Of a stretch of DNA of 64,000 bases, positions 54,067-63,817 are shown one piece after another. Each line of letters begins with the position of its first letter. Position 1 is the first letter of the stretch. The notes under the pieces are model-generated. The model was given only the letters and a program-made list of their open reading frames with translations, did not search any database and was not told the DNA's origin. This DNA comes from Flammeovirgaceae bacterium BBD 1991-12 (GTDB lineage: Bacteria > Bacteroidota > Bacteroidia > Cytophagales > Cyclobacteriaceae): positions 62,001-126,000 of the forward strand of contig LYSV01000001.1 in the NCBI GenBank assembly GCA_001657315.1, written 5' to 3'. A program made the position numbers and the translations under genes.

Positions 54067-54291
54067 TCAGGCAATACGTCTAAACTTCCTTTCTGCATCA
54101 GCGGCATAGGACAGGCAGGCCAGAATGTCATCCCGTGTAAGCATTGGGAAATGTTCCAGAATATCATCCACACTATCTCCGGCAGCAAGATAATCCAACA
54201 CATCATAGACTGTAATCCTCATTCCTCTTATGCAAGGCTGTCCAGATCGCTGGTCTGGATCAATTGTTATATATTTAGTATAATCGGCCAT
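54067..54291 (-). CDS. DUF433 (VapB-like) antitoxin
   Basis: 74 residues, full family length: YTKYITIDPDQRSGQPCIRGMRITVYDVLDYL with the invariant G-x-P-x-I-x-G-x-R-I-x-V motif, then VDDILEHFPMLTRDDILACLSYAAD. DUF433 proteins pair with DUF5615 PIN-fold toxins. The partner directly downstream is frameshifted, so this antitoxin seems orphaned. Confidence 0.92.
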   Translation of the reverse strand: MADYTKYITIDPDQRSGQPCIRGMRITVYDVLDYLAAGDSVDDILEHFPMLTRDDILACLSYAADAERKFRRIA

Positions 54292-54452
54292 GATGACAAT
54301 AGCTGTTTAAAGCTACAAAGTAGATCCCGGAGTAAAAAAGACCTGAAAGGTTTTCGAAATCTGTTAGGTCTGAAACGAGTTTGGCAAGTGTACAAGTCAA
54401 CTGATACCGGATTATCTTTGTGTCTTAAAAACTATTATCAAAGGATTCGGTT

Positions 54453-55913
54453 ATGTTCCCATGGAAATCGGTATTGGTTATTGAACAAAGCTCTTCCAGA
54501 GCCCGGTATCTGCAATTGGTAGATCAGATGATCAAGGAGATCAGTGCAGGCCGCCTGCAGCCGTCTCAAAAGATCCCTGGTACGAGAAGAATGGCGGCGC
54601 TGCTACATCTCAATCGCAAAACAGTTATTCAGGCCTATGAGGAATTAATGGCACAGGGATGGCTGGAAATACGGTCTTCCTCCGGCACCTATATTTCCGA
54701 AAAGCTGCCTGTTACTCAATATATACCACTGGAAGGAAAGTCCCCTTCCAACCGCTCTGCCAGGCCGGCATCTCCACATTCATTTGATTTTATTGATGAC
54801 TATACTCCTCAACCCCAAAGCAGCCTTGTAGTGGATGGCGGCTCGCCGGATCACCGTTTGGCTCCTGTAGACTGGATATTTAAGGAATGCCGCTCACTGG
54901 CCAAAAGCCGGTTCAATAATCACCTGCTGGCCTATTCGGACGTTCGGGGGGACAAGGTATTGAGAAAAATACTGGCAAACTATCTGTCGGAGTCCAGAGG
55001 AATGAACATCAATGAGGATAATGTACTGATCACAAGAGGTAGTCAGATGGGTATCTTCCTTGGCCTGAAGGCAATGATCCGGCCCAATGATCCCGTAGTG
55101 GTGGGTGACTCCGGCTATGACGCAGCTGACTGGGCCGTCCGGTACCACAGGGGTCAGTTGGAACGGGTTACGGTGGATCACCTCGGCCTGAATACAGATG
55201 AGCTTGCAGCCGTTTGTAAAAGGCTACCCGTAAAACTGGTGTACATTACACCTCACCATCATTTCCCTACCACGGTCACACTCTCCAATGACCGCAGGAT
55301 ACAGCTGCTCCGGCTGGCTATGAAGTACAACTTTACCATTCTGGAGGATGACTATGACTACGATTTCCACTACAGCAGCAGCCCCCTGCTGCCGCTGGCC
55401 AGCCTTGATCATTACGGACATGTGGTCTATGTCGGATCCTTCAGCAAAATATTTGCCCCAAATGTCCGCGTAGGGTATATGATCGGTTCTCACGAAATGG
55501 TAGAGGAATGCAGTAAGGTCCGGCGTATCATCGACCGGCAGGGGGACCATCTTATGGAGCGGGTCATGGCTGAGGCGATCCTGTCAGGAGAACTGACCCG
55601 TCATTTGAAAAAGAGCCTGATCTGTTACCGGCAGCGCCGTGATCATCTGAGTCAGCTATTAAATGAAATGATGGGAGATCATGTAGAATTCAAAGTTCCT
55701 GAAGGAGGTATGGCCATCTGGACCCGTTTCAGGAAGATCCATCTGGCTTCCATAAAACCTGAGCTCAATGCTCGGGGTCTTTATCTGGACATTGACCGTG
55801 ACCTTGCAGAAAAATTCAATGGCGTCAGGATGGGTTTTGCCTCTATGAATGAAAGTGAGCAGAAACAGGCAATAGAAATACTGGCAGGAGTAGTTCAAAG
55901 TTCCACATTGTAA
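54453..55913 (+). CDS. MocR-family regulator (GntR DNA-binding plus aminotransferase-like domain)
   Basis: 486 residues. Residues about 15-90 are a GntR-type winged helix (YLQLVDQMIKEISAGRLQPSQ, then TRRMAALLHLNRKTVIQAYEEL). Residues about 125-480 form a fold type I aminotransferase domain: LITRGSQMGIFLGLKAMI, ILEDDYDYDFHY with the pyridine-contacting Asp, and VGSFSKIFAPNVRVGYMIG with the PLP-binding Lys. Such regulators sense PLP, often for vitamin B6 genes or other PLP-linked pathways. The PNPOx-like gene at 52611 on the opposite strand is a plausible target, but it is separated by intervening genes. Confidence 0.94.
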   Translation: MFPWKSVLVIEQSSSRARYLQLVDQMIKEISAGRLQPSQKIPGTRRMAALLHLNRKTVIQAYEELMAQGWLEIRSSSGTYISEKLPVTQYIPLEGKSPSNRSARPASPHSFDFIDDYTPQPQSSLVVDGGSPDHRLAPVDWIFKECRSLAKSRFNNHLLAYSDVRGDKVLRKILANYLSESRGMNINEDNVLITRGSQMGIFLGLKAMIRPNDPVVVGDSGYDAADWAVRYHRGQLERVTVDHLGLNTDELAAVCKRLPVKLVYITPHHHFPTTVTLSNDRRIQLLRLAMKYNFTILEDDYDYDFHYSSSPLLPLASLDHYGHVVYVGSFSKIFAPNVRVGYMIGSHEMVEECSKVRRIIDRQGDHLMERVMAEAILSGELTRHLKKSLICYRQRRDHLSQLLNEMMGDHVEFKVPEGGMAIWTRFRKIHLASIKPELNARGLYLDIDRDLAEKFNGVRMGFASMNESEQKQAIEILAGVVQSSTL

Positions 55914-55959
55914 AATATGAGTTCAGCGAACATTGAACGTACAACTTTGAACGTCGAAC

Positions 55960-57378
55960 TTAAACAGCTCTCATCTTAAGTTTTTTCTTAAGCTCCTCCA
56001 CGGATGATTTGAAGCCGGCGTTGGTATCCATCATATCGTTGACGGACTGCACGGCATGAATGACAGTGCTGTGATCACGGCCACCGAAGTGATAGCCAAT
56101 GCTTTTCAGAGAGTGATTGGTATATTCCTTGGAGAAGTACATGGCCACCTGACGGGCAATAACGATCTCCTTTTTCCTGATCTTGTCTTTCAGGGATTCC
56201 ACCTCCACCTTGAAGAATTCCGCCACAGTCTTTTGGATGTAGTCGATACCCACTTCCGTTTCAATATCCTGTACTATGTTTTTCAGGGTCTGCTTAGCCA
56301 GCTCAAGGTCAATTTCCACCTTGTTCAGGGAGGCATGAGCGATCAGGGAGATAAGCACCCCCTCCAGCTCACGAATATTCGTGTCTACACTGTAGGCAAG
56401 ATACTCCAATACATTATCCGGTATGGAAATACCATCTGCCTGCATTTTGCGCTGAATGATGGCCACGCGGGTTTCGTAATCGGGCTGTTGCAGATCTGCC
56501 GTAAGGCCCCATTTGAACCGTGACAGCAGTCGCTCCTGCAGTCCCTTGAGGTCACGCGGAGGACAGTCACTGGTCATGACGATCTGCTTACCGGCCTGAT
56601 GCAGGTGATTGAATATATGGAAAAATATTTCCTGGGTCCTTTCCTTGCCTGCCAGGAACTGTACATCATCAATAATGAGAATATCCACCTGCATGTAGAA
56701 ATTCTGGAACTCCTGTATTTTGTTGTTTTTCAGCGCATCGATGAACTGATTCGTAAATTTCTCGGACGAAACATATAGCACAAAACGGTCGTGCAGGTTG
56801 TTCTTGATCTCATTGCCAATCGCCTGGACCAGATGGGTTTTGCCAAGTCCAACACCTCCGTACAGCATCAGAGGATTAAAAGAAGTCACCCCGGGTTTTT
56901 GCGCTACGGCATATCCCGCGGAGCGTGCAAGCCTGTTACAATCCCCTTCTATATACGAGTCGAACGAGTAGTTGGGATTGAGTTGAGATTCCTGATAGAG
57001 CGTGTCAACAGATTTCAGTTGGAATGGCGAAGTATATTCATCATTGCCAATATTGCCAAAACCATTGCTCTTCATGTTTTTATTGGGCAAATTAACTGCA
57101 AGCGGCTTCGACTGATGGTTACCCCTGTCTACGATCACCGAATACTCAAGGCGTGCCTGCTTACCGACCACAGCGGTGATAGCCTTTTTCAATATATGAA
57201 TATAGTGTTCTTCCAGCCATTCATAGAAGAACTGGCTCGGTACCTGAATGGTCAACACTTCGTCATTACATTTTACCGGAACTATGGGCTTGAACCATGT
57301 GTTAAAACTTTGTTCAGCCACATTATCTCTGATAACTCTCAGACAATCGTTCCAAATCGATTCGCAATCCTCGTGCAT
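55960..57378 (-). CDS. dnaA: Chromosomal replication initiator DnaA
   Basis: 472 residues. Domain I at the N-terminus (CESIWNDCLRVIRDNVAEQSFN), a short linker, the AAA+ domain with Walker A GGVGLGKTHLVQAIGNEI and Walker B ILIIDDVQFLAGKERTQ, and the C-terminal DNA-binding domain with the signature FGGRDHSTVIHAVQSVNDM. It binds DnaA boxes and opens the origin. No convincing DnaA-box cluster is seen in the 228-bp gap upstream, so oriC is probably elsewhere, as in many Bacteroidota. It diverges from mutA. Confidence 0.97.
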   Translation of the reverse strand: MHEDCESIWNDCLRVIRDNVAEQSFNTWFKPIVPVKCNDEVLTIQVPSQFFYEWLEEHYIHILKKAITAVVGKQARLEYSVIVDRGNHQSKPLAVNLPNKNMKSNGFGNIGNDEYTSPFQLKSVDTLYQESQLNPNYSFDSYIEGDCNRLARSAGYAVAQKPGVTSFNPLMLYGGVGLGKTHLVQAIGNEIKNNLHDRFVLYVSSEKFTNQFIDALKNNKIQEFQNFYMQVDILIIDDVQFLAGKERTQEIFFHIFNHLHQAGKQIVMTSDCPPRDLKGLQERLLSRFKWGLTADLQQPDYETRVAIIQRKMQADGISIPDNVLEYLAYSVDTNIRELEGVLISLIAHASLNKVEIDLELAKQTLKNIVQDIETEVGIDYIQKTVAEFFKVEVESLKDKIRKKEIVIARQVAMYFSKEYTNHSLKSIGYHFGGRDHSTVIHAVQSVNDMMDTNAGFKSSVEELKKKLKMRAV

Positions 57379-57585
57379 TAACCCAAATTAATATTCTGTA
57401 AACAGACAGACATCAGACCTCTCTGACGGGAAAAAGGGAAACAAATTTCATAAAAAAAAAACGAACATAAAAGGAAGAATTGTTCTGAATTCAGAATAAT
57501 TTTCTGACCTAAGTCATATGAATATGAATCCATTAAAAATTAGTACCTATACTCTCTAAACCGAGTAAAAGGGACAAATAAATAT

Positions 57586-57608
57586 ATGCAAATCGTGTAA
57601 ATTTGCAT
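57586..57608. promoter_or_regulatory. Inverted repeat overlapping a TAnnTTTG promoter element upstream of mutA
   Basis: Perfect 8-bp arms ATGCAAAT (57586-57593) and ATTTGCAT (57601-57608) with 7 nt between them. The element TAAATTTG at 57598-57605 fits the Bacteroidota -7 consensus TAnnTTTG. An operator-like palindrome on a -7 element suggests repression. It also argues for the mutA start at 57628 rather than the ATG at 57607. Confidence 0.55.
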
Positions 57609-57627
57609 GCGAGTCAACCACCAGACT

Positions 57628-58770
57628 ATGAGCAAAAATCACGAACTCTTATTTTCCGATTTCTCTAAAGTAAGCAGAGAAGAATGGATAGAAAAAGCTA
57701 CCCTTGATCTCAAGGGAAAGGATGTTTTGGAATTGTACACATGGGAGCTGGAACCCGGCATATCGTCGCCTCCCTATTACGATCCTTCAGACATCACCAC
57801 GCTAAAAGATTATGACGCATTCCACAATCGGTTACCCCGTGCAGAACATACTACTCAGGGAGCCCGGGCATGGCGAAACCTGCAGGAGATAGAAGTGCAG
57901 AACGAAGGATCTTCAAATCAGGAAGCCCGAGAAGCTCTGGGTAACGGAGTGGATGGCATACTTTTCGAAATAAGCGCTCCGGTCAACTTCGGAGAGCTGC
58001 TGAAGGATATACCTTTGGACAAATTCAGTGTTTCCTTCAGGTTGTCATCAAACGACCTATCTATAGCTGAGGGATTGCATTCCTTTCCTGGATCCACAGG
58101 CATGGATACGGATCACATTGTGGGATCCATTGAAATTTCCGGTGGCTCCAAAGAAGATCAACTGAAGCTTTTCAGTCTCTTCCAGGCATGGCCTGGTTTC
58201 AAAACCCTTGGCGTACGTTCCGATGTATCCTCTCTTACCGAATGTGTGGCTGAACTACTTCAGCAAACCGTGGAAATGATGGATGCCGCTCAGGATAATG
58301 GCAATGATCTGACAGAAACATTCAGAAACATGATCATTACCACACCTGTAGGCACCAGCTATTTTGGAGAGATAGCAAAGATCAGAGCTCTACGCAGACT
58401 GGTGTTTCAGGTGGCAGGAGCGTATGGCATTGACAATCTGCTGCCCGAAGACCTTATGATCAGAGCCCGGTCAGGCAAGTGGATCAATGAGGCCTATGAA
58501 CCGCATGGCAACCTGCTCAAAAGTACAACAGCAGCTATGGCAGCTATTTTGGGAGGCTGCAACGAATTGCTTACAGAGCCTGAAGATCAGGATGCTCTTT
58601 CCGTACGAATGGCACGCAATGTTTCTTCCATCCTGAAGGACGAATCCTTTTTCAACAGGTCCGCAGACCCTGTGGCCGGATCATATTATCTGGAAAGCCT
58701 GACGGATAATATTGCCCGCCAGTCATGGGATAAATTCAGAAAATTACTTAAAAAGGAAATGGCATCATGA
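57628..58770 (+). CDS. mutA: Methylmalonyl-CoA mutase, small (beta) subunit
   Basis: 380 residues from 57628 ([12 protein letters not shown]); the in-frame ATG at 57607 would place the start inside a probable promoter element. It is the catalytically inactive partner of MutB: the barrel domain is recognisable ([21 protein letters not shown], then [23 protein letters not shown], then [20 protein letters not shown]) but the C-terminal B12-binding domain is absent or very short, making it shorter than usual full MutA. Its stop overlaps mutB by 4 bp. Confidence 0.92.
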   Translation: MSKNHELLFSDFSKVSREEWIEKATLDLKGKDVLELYTWELEPGISSPPYYDPSDITTLKDYDAFHNRLPRAEHTTQGARAWRNLQEIEVQNEGSSNQEAREALGNGVDGILFEISAPVNFGELLKDIPLDKFSVSFRLSSNDLSIAEGLHSFPGSTGMDTDHIVGSIEISGGSKEDQLKLFSLFQAWPGFKTLGVRSDVSSLTECVAELLQQTVEMMDAAQDNGNDLTETFRNMIITTPVGTSYFGEIAKIRALRRLVFQVAGAYGIDNLLPEDLMIRARSGKWINEAYEPHGNLLKSTTAAMAAILGGCNELLTEPEDQDALSVRMARNVSSILKDESFFNRSADPVAGSYYLESLTDNIARQSWDKFRKLLKKEMAS

Positions 58771-60890
58771 GACCTGATTTCGACACAATAGCCTACAATC
58801 AATTTCAACCTCAGGAAAGAGGGAACGGCACCGCTACATGGGGTACTGCCGAAGGCATAGAAGTACCTTTCGCAATAAATAAGGAAGATATAAAAGACCT
58901 GGAACAGATCGGGTTTTCCGCCGGCATTCCACCTTATCTTCGTGGACCGTATTCCACGATGTATGCCGGAAGACCGTGGACCATCCGCCAGTATGCGGGA
59001 TTTTCCACCGCAGAGGAATCCAATGCATTTTACAGAAGAAACCTTGCAGCAGGTCAGAAAGGTCTGTCAGTAGCTTTCGACCTTGCTACGCACCGGGGCT
59101 ATGACTCCGATCACCAGAGGGTGTCCGGCGACGTGGGAAAAGCCGGGGTAGCCATTGATTCGGTGGAAGACATGAAAATGCTTTTCGATCAGATCCCTCT
59201 TGATCAAATGTCAGTCTCCATGACCATGAACGGCGCTGTAATCCCTGTTATGGCCTTTTACATTGTAGCTGCCGAAGAGCAGGGGGTGACACCGGAGAAA
59301 CTCAGTGGCACCATCCAGAATGACATACTCAAGGAGTTCATGGTAAGGAACACCTACATATACCCTCCGGCTCCTTCCATGAAGATCATAGCCGATATCT
59401 TTGAATACACTGCAAGGCACATGCCTCGTTTCAACTCTATCAGTATCAGCGGCTACCATATGCAGGAGGCCGGAGCCACAGCAGATATTGAACTGGCCTA
59501 TACGCTGTCAGATGGACTGGAATACCTGCGCACCGGGATCAAGGCCGGATTGGATATCGATGACTTTGCACCGCGGCTGTCTTTTTTCTGGGCGATAGGT
59601 ATGAACCACTTCATGGAGATTGCCAAAATGAGAGCCGGCCGCTTGTTATGGGCAAAAATTGTAAAACAGTTTAATCCGAAAAATCCCAAGTCACTGGCTC
59701 TTCGCACCCACTGCCAGACCTCAGGCTGGAGCCTTACGGAGCAGGATCCTTACAATAACGTAACACGCACCTGTGTGGAAGCCCTTGCTGCAGCACTCGG
59801 TCACACACAATCGCTGCATACCAATGCCCTGGACGAAGCCATAGCGCTTCCTACCGACTTTTCAGCCAGAATTGCACGTAACACCCAACTGTACCTGCAA
59901 AAAGAAACTGACATCACGAAAGTGGTAGATCCATGGGCCGGATCCCACTATATTGAATATCTTACTGATCAGCTGGCGCAAAAAGCATGGAAGCTTATTC
60001 AGGAAGTGGAAGAGCTTGGAGGCATGGCCAAAGCCATAGAAAGCGGTCTGCCCAAAATGAAAATTGAGGAGGCAGCAGCCCGTAAGCAGGCAAGGATAGA
60101 CTCCGGTAAAGATGTCATAGTAGGGGTGAACCAGTATCAAACCAATGAAGAACCTGACTTTGAGATACTGGAGGTGGATAATGCCAAGGTACGGAATGGA
60201 CAAATTGAAAGACTGAATAAACTAAAAGCCCAAAGAAATCAGGATGATGTTGAGCAGTCTCTCCAAAGGATCACGGAAGTAGCGCAAACCGGGAAAGGTA
60301 ATCTTCTTGAGGCAGCCGTGGAGGCCGCCCGGAAAAGAGCTACATTGGGTGAGATATCCATGGCTATGGAAAGTACCTTTGGAAGATATAAAGCTACCAT
60401 ACGCTCCATATCCGGTGTTTATGCAGGGGAATTAAAAATGGATGACAACTTTAGGGAAACCCGGGAACTTTCCGATGAATTCGCCCGGCTTGAAGGGCGC
60501 AGACCCAGGATCATGATCGCCAAAATGGGTCAGGACGGCCATGATCGTGGCGCCAAGGTGATCGCGACCAGCTTTGCTGACCTTGGTTTTGATGTGGATG
60601 TAGGACCACTTTTCCAAACGCCCGAAGAGGTAGCCCGACAGGCCGCTGAAAATGATGTACATATCATAGGCGCTTCCAGTCTGGCTGCCGGGCACAAAAC
60701 GCTTATCCCACAGCTCATAGAAGAGCTTCGCAAAGTGGGCAGGGGTGATATTATGGTCATTGCGGGCGGCGTAATCCCCCAACAGGATTATGATTTTCTT
60801 TATGAAGCCGGTGTTGCCGGTGTCTTCGGCCCGGGTACAGTGATTGCCACCGCGGCCAAAGATATACTTCATAAGCTGATAAAAAGCTGA
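58767..60890 (+). CDS. mutB: Methylmalonyl-CoA mutase, large (alpha) subunit
   Basis: 707 residues. The barrel holds [77 protein letters not shown] and [19 protein letters not shown]. The C-terminal cobalamin domain has the DxHxxG-type motif [20 protein letters not shown] with the B12-ligand His, then [14 protein letters not shown] and [20 protein letters not shown]. It interconverts methylmalonyl-CoA and succinyl-CoA in propionate and branched-chain metabolism. ATGA overlap with mutA; a strong terminator follows. Confidence 0.98.
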   Translation: MRPDFDTIAYNQFQPQERGNGTATWGTAEGIEVPFAINKEDIKDLEQIGFSAGIPPYLRGPYSTMYAGRPWTIRQYAGFSTAEESNAFYRRNLAAGQKGLSVAFDLATHRGYDSDHQRVSGDVGKAGVAIDSVEDMKMLFDQIPLDQMSVSMTMNGAVIPVMAFYIVAAEEQGVTPEKLSGTIQNDILKEFMVRNTYIYPPAPSMKIIADIFEYTARHMPRFNSISISGYHMQEAGATADIELAYTLSDGLEYLRTGIKAGLDIDDFAPRLSFFWAIGMNHFMEIAKMRAGRLLWAKIVKQFNPKNPKSLALRTHCQTSGWSLTEQDPYNNVTRTCVEALAAALGHTQSLHTNALDEAIALPTDFSARIARNTQLYLQKETDITKVVDPWAGSHYIEYLTDQLAQKAWKLIQEVEELGGMAKAIESGLPKMKIEEAAARKQARIDSGKDVIVGVNQYQTNEEPDFEILEVDNAKVRNGQIERLNKLKAQRNQDDVEQSLQRITEVAQTGKGNLLEAAVEAARKRATLGEISMAMESTFGRYKATIRSISGVYAGELKMDDNFRETRELSDEFARLEGRRPRIMIAKMGQDGHDRGAKVIATSFADLGFDVDVGPLFQTPEEVARQAAENDVHIIGASSLAAGHKTLIPQLIEELRKVGRGDIMVIAGGVIPQQDYDFLYEAGVAGVFGPGTVIATAAKDILHKLIKS

Positions 60891-60908
60891 TGTAGAACGC
60901 GCTATTCT

Positions 60909-60962
60909 GATTTTCAGGCTTCACCCCCAAAGATGGTGTAGTGAAGCCTGAAAATCTTTTAA
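60909..60962 (+). terminator. Intrinsic terminator after mutB
   Basis: 16-bp arms GATTTTCAGGCTTCAC (60909-60924) and GTGAAGCCTGAAAATC (60941-60956), perfectly complementary, 16-nt loop, then TTTT. Ends the mutA-mutB operon. Confidence 0.92.
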
Positions 60963-61636
60963 CCCTTCTGTAAGGGGGTAAGTATATCTATTTACCCTCG
61001 CTCTGATCATCCAATAGCTTTCCGGCAAATCTGAAAAAAGAGTCATATGCCAGGATAGAAGGAGTTAGAGAGCCTCAGCAAGGCCTATGCACACGATTTA
61101 TGGACTCAAATCGGGGACCAAAACAGGGTAGCGAGAACCGCAGGAAGTATTGGTTCGACCGGGATATTGAGTAGGGATCTTTCAATACACCCTTATGATC
61201 AAAATGTCTCCAAATTGTGCCTTTTTGACCATGACATAGATAATCCTACTGAATGGGTTACCATTTGATGGTTTTTATACACCCATAAAAGCTACGGCTC
61301 TGTTTTGGGTATCCACGTCAGGAATCCAACCAAAGTAACTTATTGTAAGAATTGTTAGCAATTTGGACGTAAGTTATCAAGTATTGAAGCCCTTCATACT
61401 TGCCTGTCAAAAAACATATTTTTTTCATTCAAAATCTTATATAGACTTGATTTTCCACATTTTAAGCACAGAAACAGCCCGGTAAAAACATACAAAAAGC
61501 AGGTTAATCTGTCTACCGTACCTAACAACATCAGATTGCACTTTTTCTTAATTATGATCTCCCTATATTGATCTTAATTCTCTAATTAAGAGTGAATTGA
61601 AGCTATAAAACAATTGTTCATTTAAACTATACGGCA
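60963..61636. other. Gene-poor stretch between mutB terminator and small lipoprotein
   Basis: About 670 bp with stops in all frames and no ORF of coding character. I see no tRNA cloverleaf, repeat array or strong hairpin. The 3' end is AT-rich and probably contains the promoter of the small lipoprotein gene. Decayed coding sequence cannot be excluded. Confidence 0.5.
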
Positions 61637-61816
61637 ATGAGAAAGTTAATCTATCTGGTGTTTTTATTTGGTATATTAACGGTATTCTCATCATGTTCAG
61701 ACGCTATGGAGGATGAGTTGTTCAATCCCGAAGATGTGGTCATGGAGACGGGAGATGGCACTTCCGAAGATGAGAATGTACCCCACCCCCCACCGAAGAT
61801 AACATCAAACGGTTGA
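61637..61816 (+). CDS. Small lipoprotein, 59 residues
   Basis: The start MRKLIYLVFLFGILTVFSSC is a clear lipoprotein signal with Cys20. The mature part is only about 40 residues, strongly acidic (AMEDELFNPEDVVMETGDGT), with a Pro-rich end (PHPPPKITSNG). A good intrinsic terminator follows 29 bp after the stop, which supports a real transcription unit. Function unknown; it could be a cell-envelope peptide. Confidence 0.7.
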   Translation: MRKLIYLVFLFGILTVFSSCSDAMEDELFNPEDVVMETGDGTSEDENVPHPPPKITSNG

Positions 61817-61844
61817 AAAAATAATCTATGTAAGATATTGGACG

Positions 61845-61876
61845 AAATGGCGAGGCTTCACCTCGCCATTTTTTTC
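61845..61876 (+). terminator. Intrinsic terminator
   Basis: Arms AAATGGCGAGG (61845... to 61855 region) and CCTCGCCATTT (61861-61871) around a CTTCA loop, then a T run. It separates the small lipoprotein gene from the TPR gene that starts 13 bp later. Confidence 0.92.
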
Positions 61877-61888
61877 TAGCTTTATGCA

Positions 61889-63124
61889 ATGAAAAAATAC
61901 CGATATCTTTTTACACTTTTCATAGTCATTTTGGCGGAAGCCAATGCTCAGGATTTTGACAGTGTGTATACTCAGGCTATGGAGTCATCGGATATCGTAC
62001 TGGCTGGCAGAGCCAATGAACTAGCCGGTTCTTCGGAACAGAAAGCAAAGGCCCATTACCTGATCGGATATTTAAACCACGAGAATCGAAATTATTTTGA
62101 GGCTTTAAGTAACTATTTCTCTTCCCTGTCCTACTACAGAGAACAGAATAATTACAAGGTTCAAAGTTATCTGCTGGAAAATATAGGAATGGTCTATGAA
62201 AAGGCTAATTTCTATGATGAGGCTGCCGACTTTTTTATGCAGAGCAAAATACTGAGGACCTCCGTCAATGATACTACCGGCAGACTACACACGGAATACT
62301 ATCTGGCTAAAATTTACCGAAAGAGTTCCAATTTTGATGACGCTCTTTTTATCCTGGAAGATCTTCTGGAAAAACACAGGGAAAGAGACAATAGCAGGGA
62401 AATAGCAAAAATCCACAATGAAATTGGACTCGTCCACCTTGCTAATGGAGAATACGAAAAAGCAAGACAGTACTACAACAGGGCCCTTCAAAGTGACCTG
62501 ACCGATCAATCGGGGAGCAGGTTTGTCAAGTCCTACAATAATATTGGCCACTCGTACCTGCGACAGAGTGATTACAGAAACGCATTGAAATATTTTAACA
62601 GGGCTCTTGAACGCTATCATGGTGATGTAACCGGCCTGGACAAGGTGGATAATGCTCTGCTCTTCCAGAACCTTGGCAAAGTCTATGATTCACTAAAATC
62701 AGATTCGGCAGTTTATTTTTATGAAATGAGCTACGGACTCAATGCTTTTGATGAAACCAAGGAAGAGTACCTCGACCTGTGTATACAGATCAAAAATGCG
62801 TATTGGAAAAAGAATGACATGGCGCGGGCGCGCTATTTCAGCGATCAGGTGGACAAGATCGCTTCCAGTGTTTACTCTCTCAAACAAAACCTGAATCAGT
62901 TGTACGTAAGATATCAGGTGGAGGCCGCCACCTATAAAATGGAGCGCGAGCTTAAAACAAGCCAGCTCGAAGCCCAGCTCAGGCAGGATTTTATCATCAA
63001 ATGTGTACTGGCTGTAATTCTTCTGGTACTGGTACTACTTGTGATCCTTGTCTATCGCAAAAATCAAAGATTAAGGTTCATATCCAGCGAAGCAGTCAGA
63101 GTGTATAAGGTTCTGAACAGCTGA
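61889..63124 (+). CDS. TPR-repeat protein with C-terminal membrane anchor
   Basis: 411 residues. Signal peptide ending EANAQ. About six tetratricopeptide repeats between residues 45 and 290 (AHYLIGYLNHENRNYFEALS, YLLENIGMVYEKANFYDEAA, IHNEIGLVHLANGEYEKARQ, SYNNIGHSYLRQSDYRNALK). A coiled-coil stretch precedes one membrane helix at about 369-390 (FIIKCVLAVILLVLVLLVIL) and a short cytoplasmic tail of about 20 residues. This is the sensor half of Bacteroidota TPR-histidine kinases or TPR-LuxR proteins, but without any output domain. It may scaffold or signal through a partner. Confidence 0.85.
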   Translation: MKKYRYLFTLFIVILAEANAQDFDSVYTQAMESSDIVLAGRANELAGSSEQKAKAHYLIGYLNHENRNYFEALSNYFSSLSYYREQNNYKVQSYLLENIGMVYEKANFYDEAADFFMQSKILRTSVNDTTGRLHTEYYLAKIYRKSSNFDDALFILEDLLEKHRERDNSREIAKIHNEIGLVHLANGEYEKARQYYNRALQSDLTDQSGSRFVKSYNNIGHSYLRQSDYRNALKYFNRALERYHGDVTGLDKVDNALLFQNLGKVYDSLKSDSAVYFYEMSYGLNAFDETKEEYLDLCIQIKNAYWKKNDMARARYFSDQVDKIASSVYSLKQNLNQLYVRYQVEAATYKMERELKTSQLEAQLRQDFIIKCVLAVILLVLVLLVILVYRKNQRLRFISSEAVRVYKVLNS

Positions 63125-63210
63125 TGGTCAATGAAAAATTTTTGATTGACGATTGATGATCGTCTGATTTAAGCGTTCTTACTACCCCAACATCTCCGCA
63201 CTTTAACACC

Positions 63211-63666
63211 TCATTCCGCGCGACCATTCATCAACTGCTGGATGAAGGAGTTGGAAACTTCCAGCTTTCCCTCCAGATTCTGATTACGCGCCTTTGCCTC
63301 TTCCAGTTCTTCCAATGTCCGGTTATACTGCTCAAGTAGTTTGTGGAAGGTATCTTCCGGAGCATTTCGGAAGGCTTGTTCATACAGAGAAATATCCACC
63401 CGCTCGTGCCTCTCAGGTTCTTCCTCCACCTCCTGCACCTGTTCGGTTTCATCCGAAAACAATACCTTCATAGGCACTTCCAGAACCTCTGCAATAACCG
63501 GAAGCAAATCACTGCTTGGAGAAGAATTGCCGTTTTCCCATGCGGAAAGCGTAGCAGTACGAAAGCTTATCCCTGCCAGCTGACTGATCCGTTCGATGAA
63601 ATCAGATTGCGTCAAGCGCAATTTTTTACGATTTGTAGCAATATTTCTCCCCAAACGTGTTTTCAT
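63211..63666 (-). CDS. XRE-family transcriptional regulator with coiled-coil tail
   Basis: 151 residues from ATG at 63666 (MKTRLGRNIATNRKKLRL); the frame is open a further 13 codons. Residues 1-65 are a Cro/C1-type helix-turn-helix (LRLTQSDFIERISQLAGISFRT, then LSAWENGNSSPSSDLLPVIAEVL). The rest is acidic then a coiled coil (YNRTLEELEEAKARNQNLEG) probably for dimerisation. It diverges from the partial gene at 63818 and may regulate it or itself. Confidence 0.9.
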   Translation of the reverse strand: MKTRLGRNIATNRKKLRLTQSDFIERISQLAGISFRTATLSAWENGNSSPSSDLLPVIAEVLEVPMKVLFSDETEQVQEVEEEPERHERVDISLYEQAFRNAPEDTFHKLLEQYNRTLEELEEAKARNQNLEGKLEVSNSFIQQLMNGRAE

Positions 63667-63817
63667 TTTCAAATTTATCGTATATTTTGGGTAGTAATTT
63701 ACCAATATAGAAAAAAGTGATCAATCCAATAGCATCGGATTTCGAATATACGAAAAATCATTGAAATTCAGCGTTCTAAGGATTCACCACTACTTATTAA
63801 ATAAAATACCTGAAGTC

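Noticed and set aside
57379-57627. Replication origin upstream of dnaA
   Set aside because: No cluster of DnaA-box-like TTATCCACA sites and no obvious unwinding element; dnaA and oriC are often unlinked in Bacteroidota.
61120-61180. tRNA-like T-arm (GGTTCGACC) in the gene-poor stretch
   Set aside because: No matching acceptor, D or anticodon stem could be built around it.
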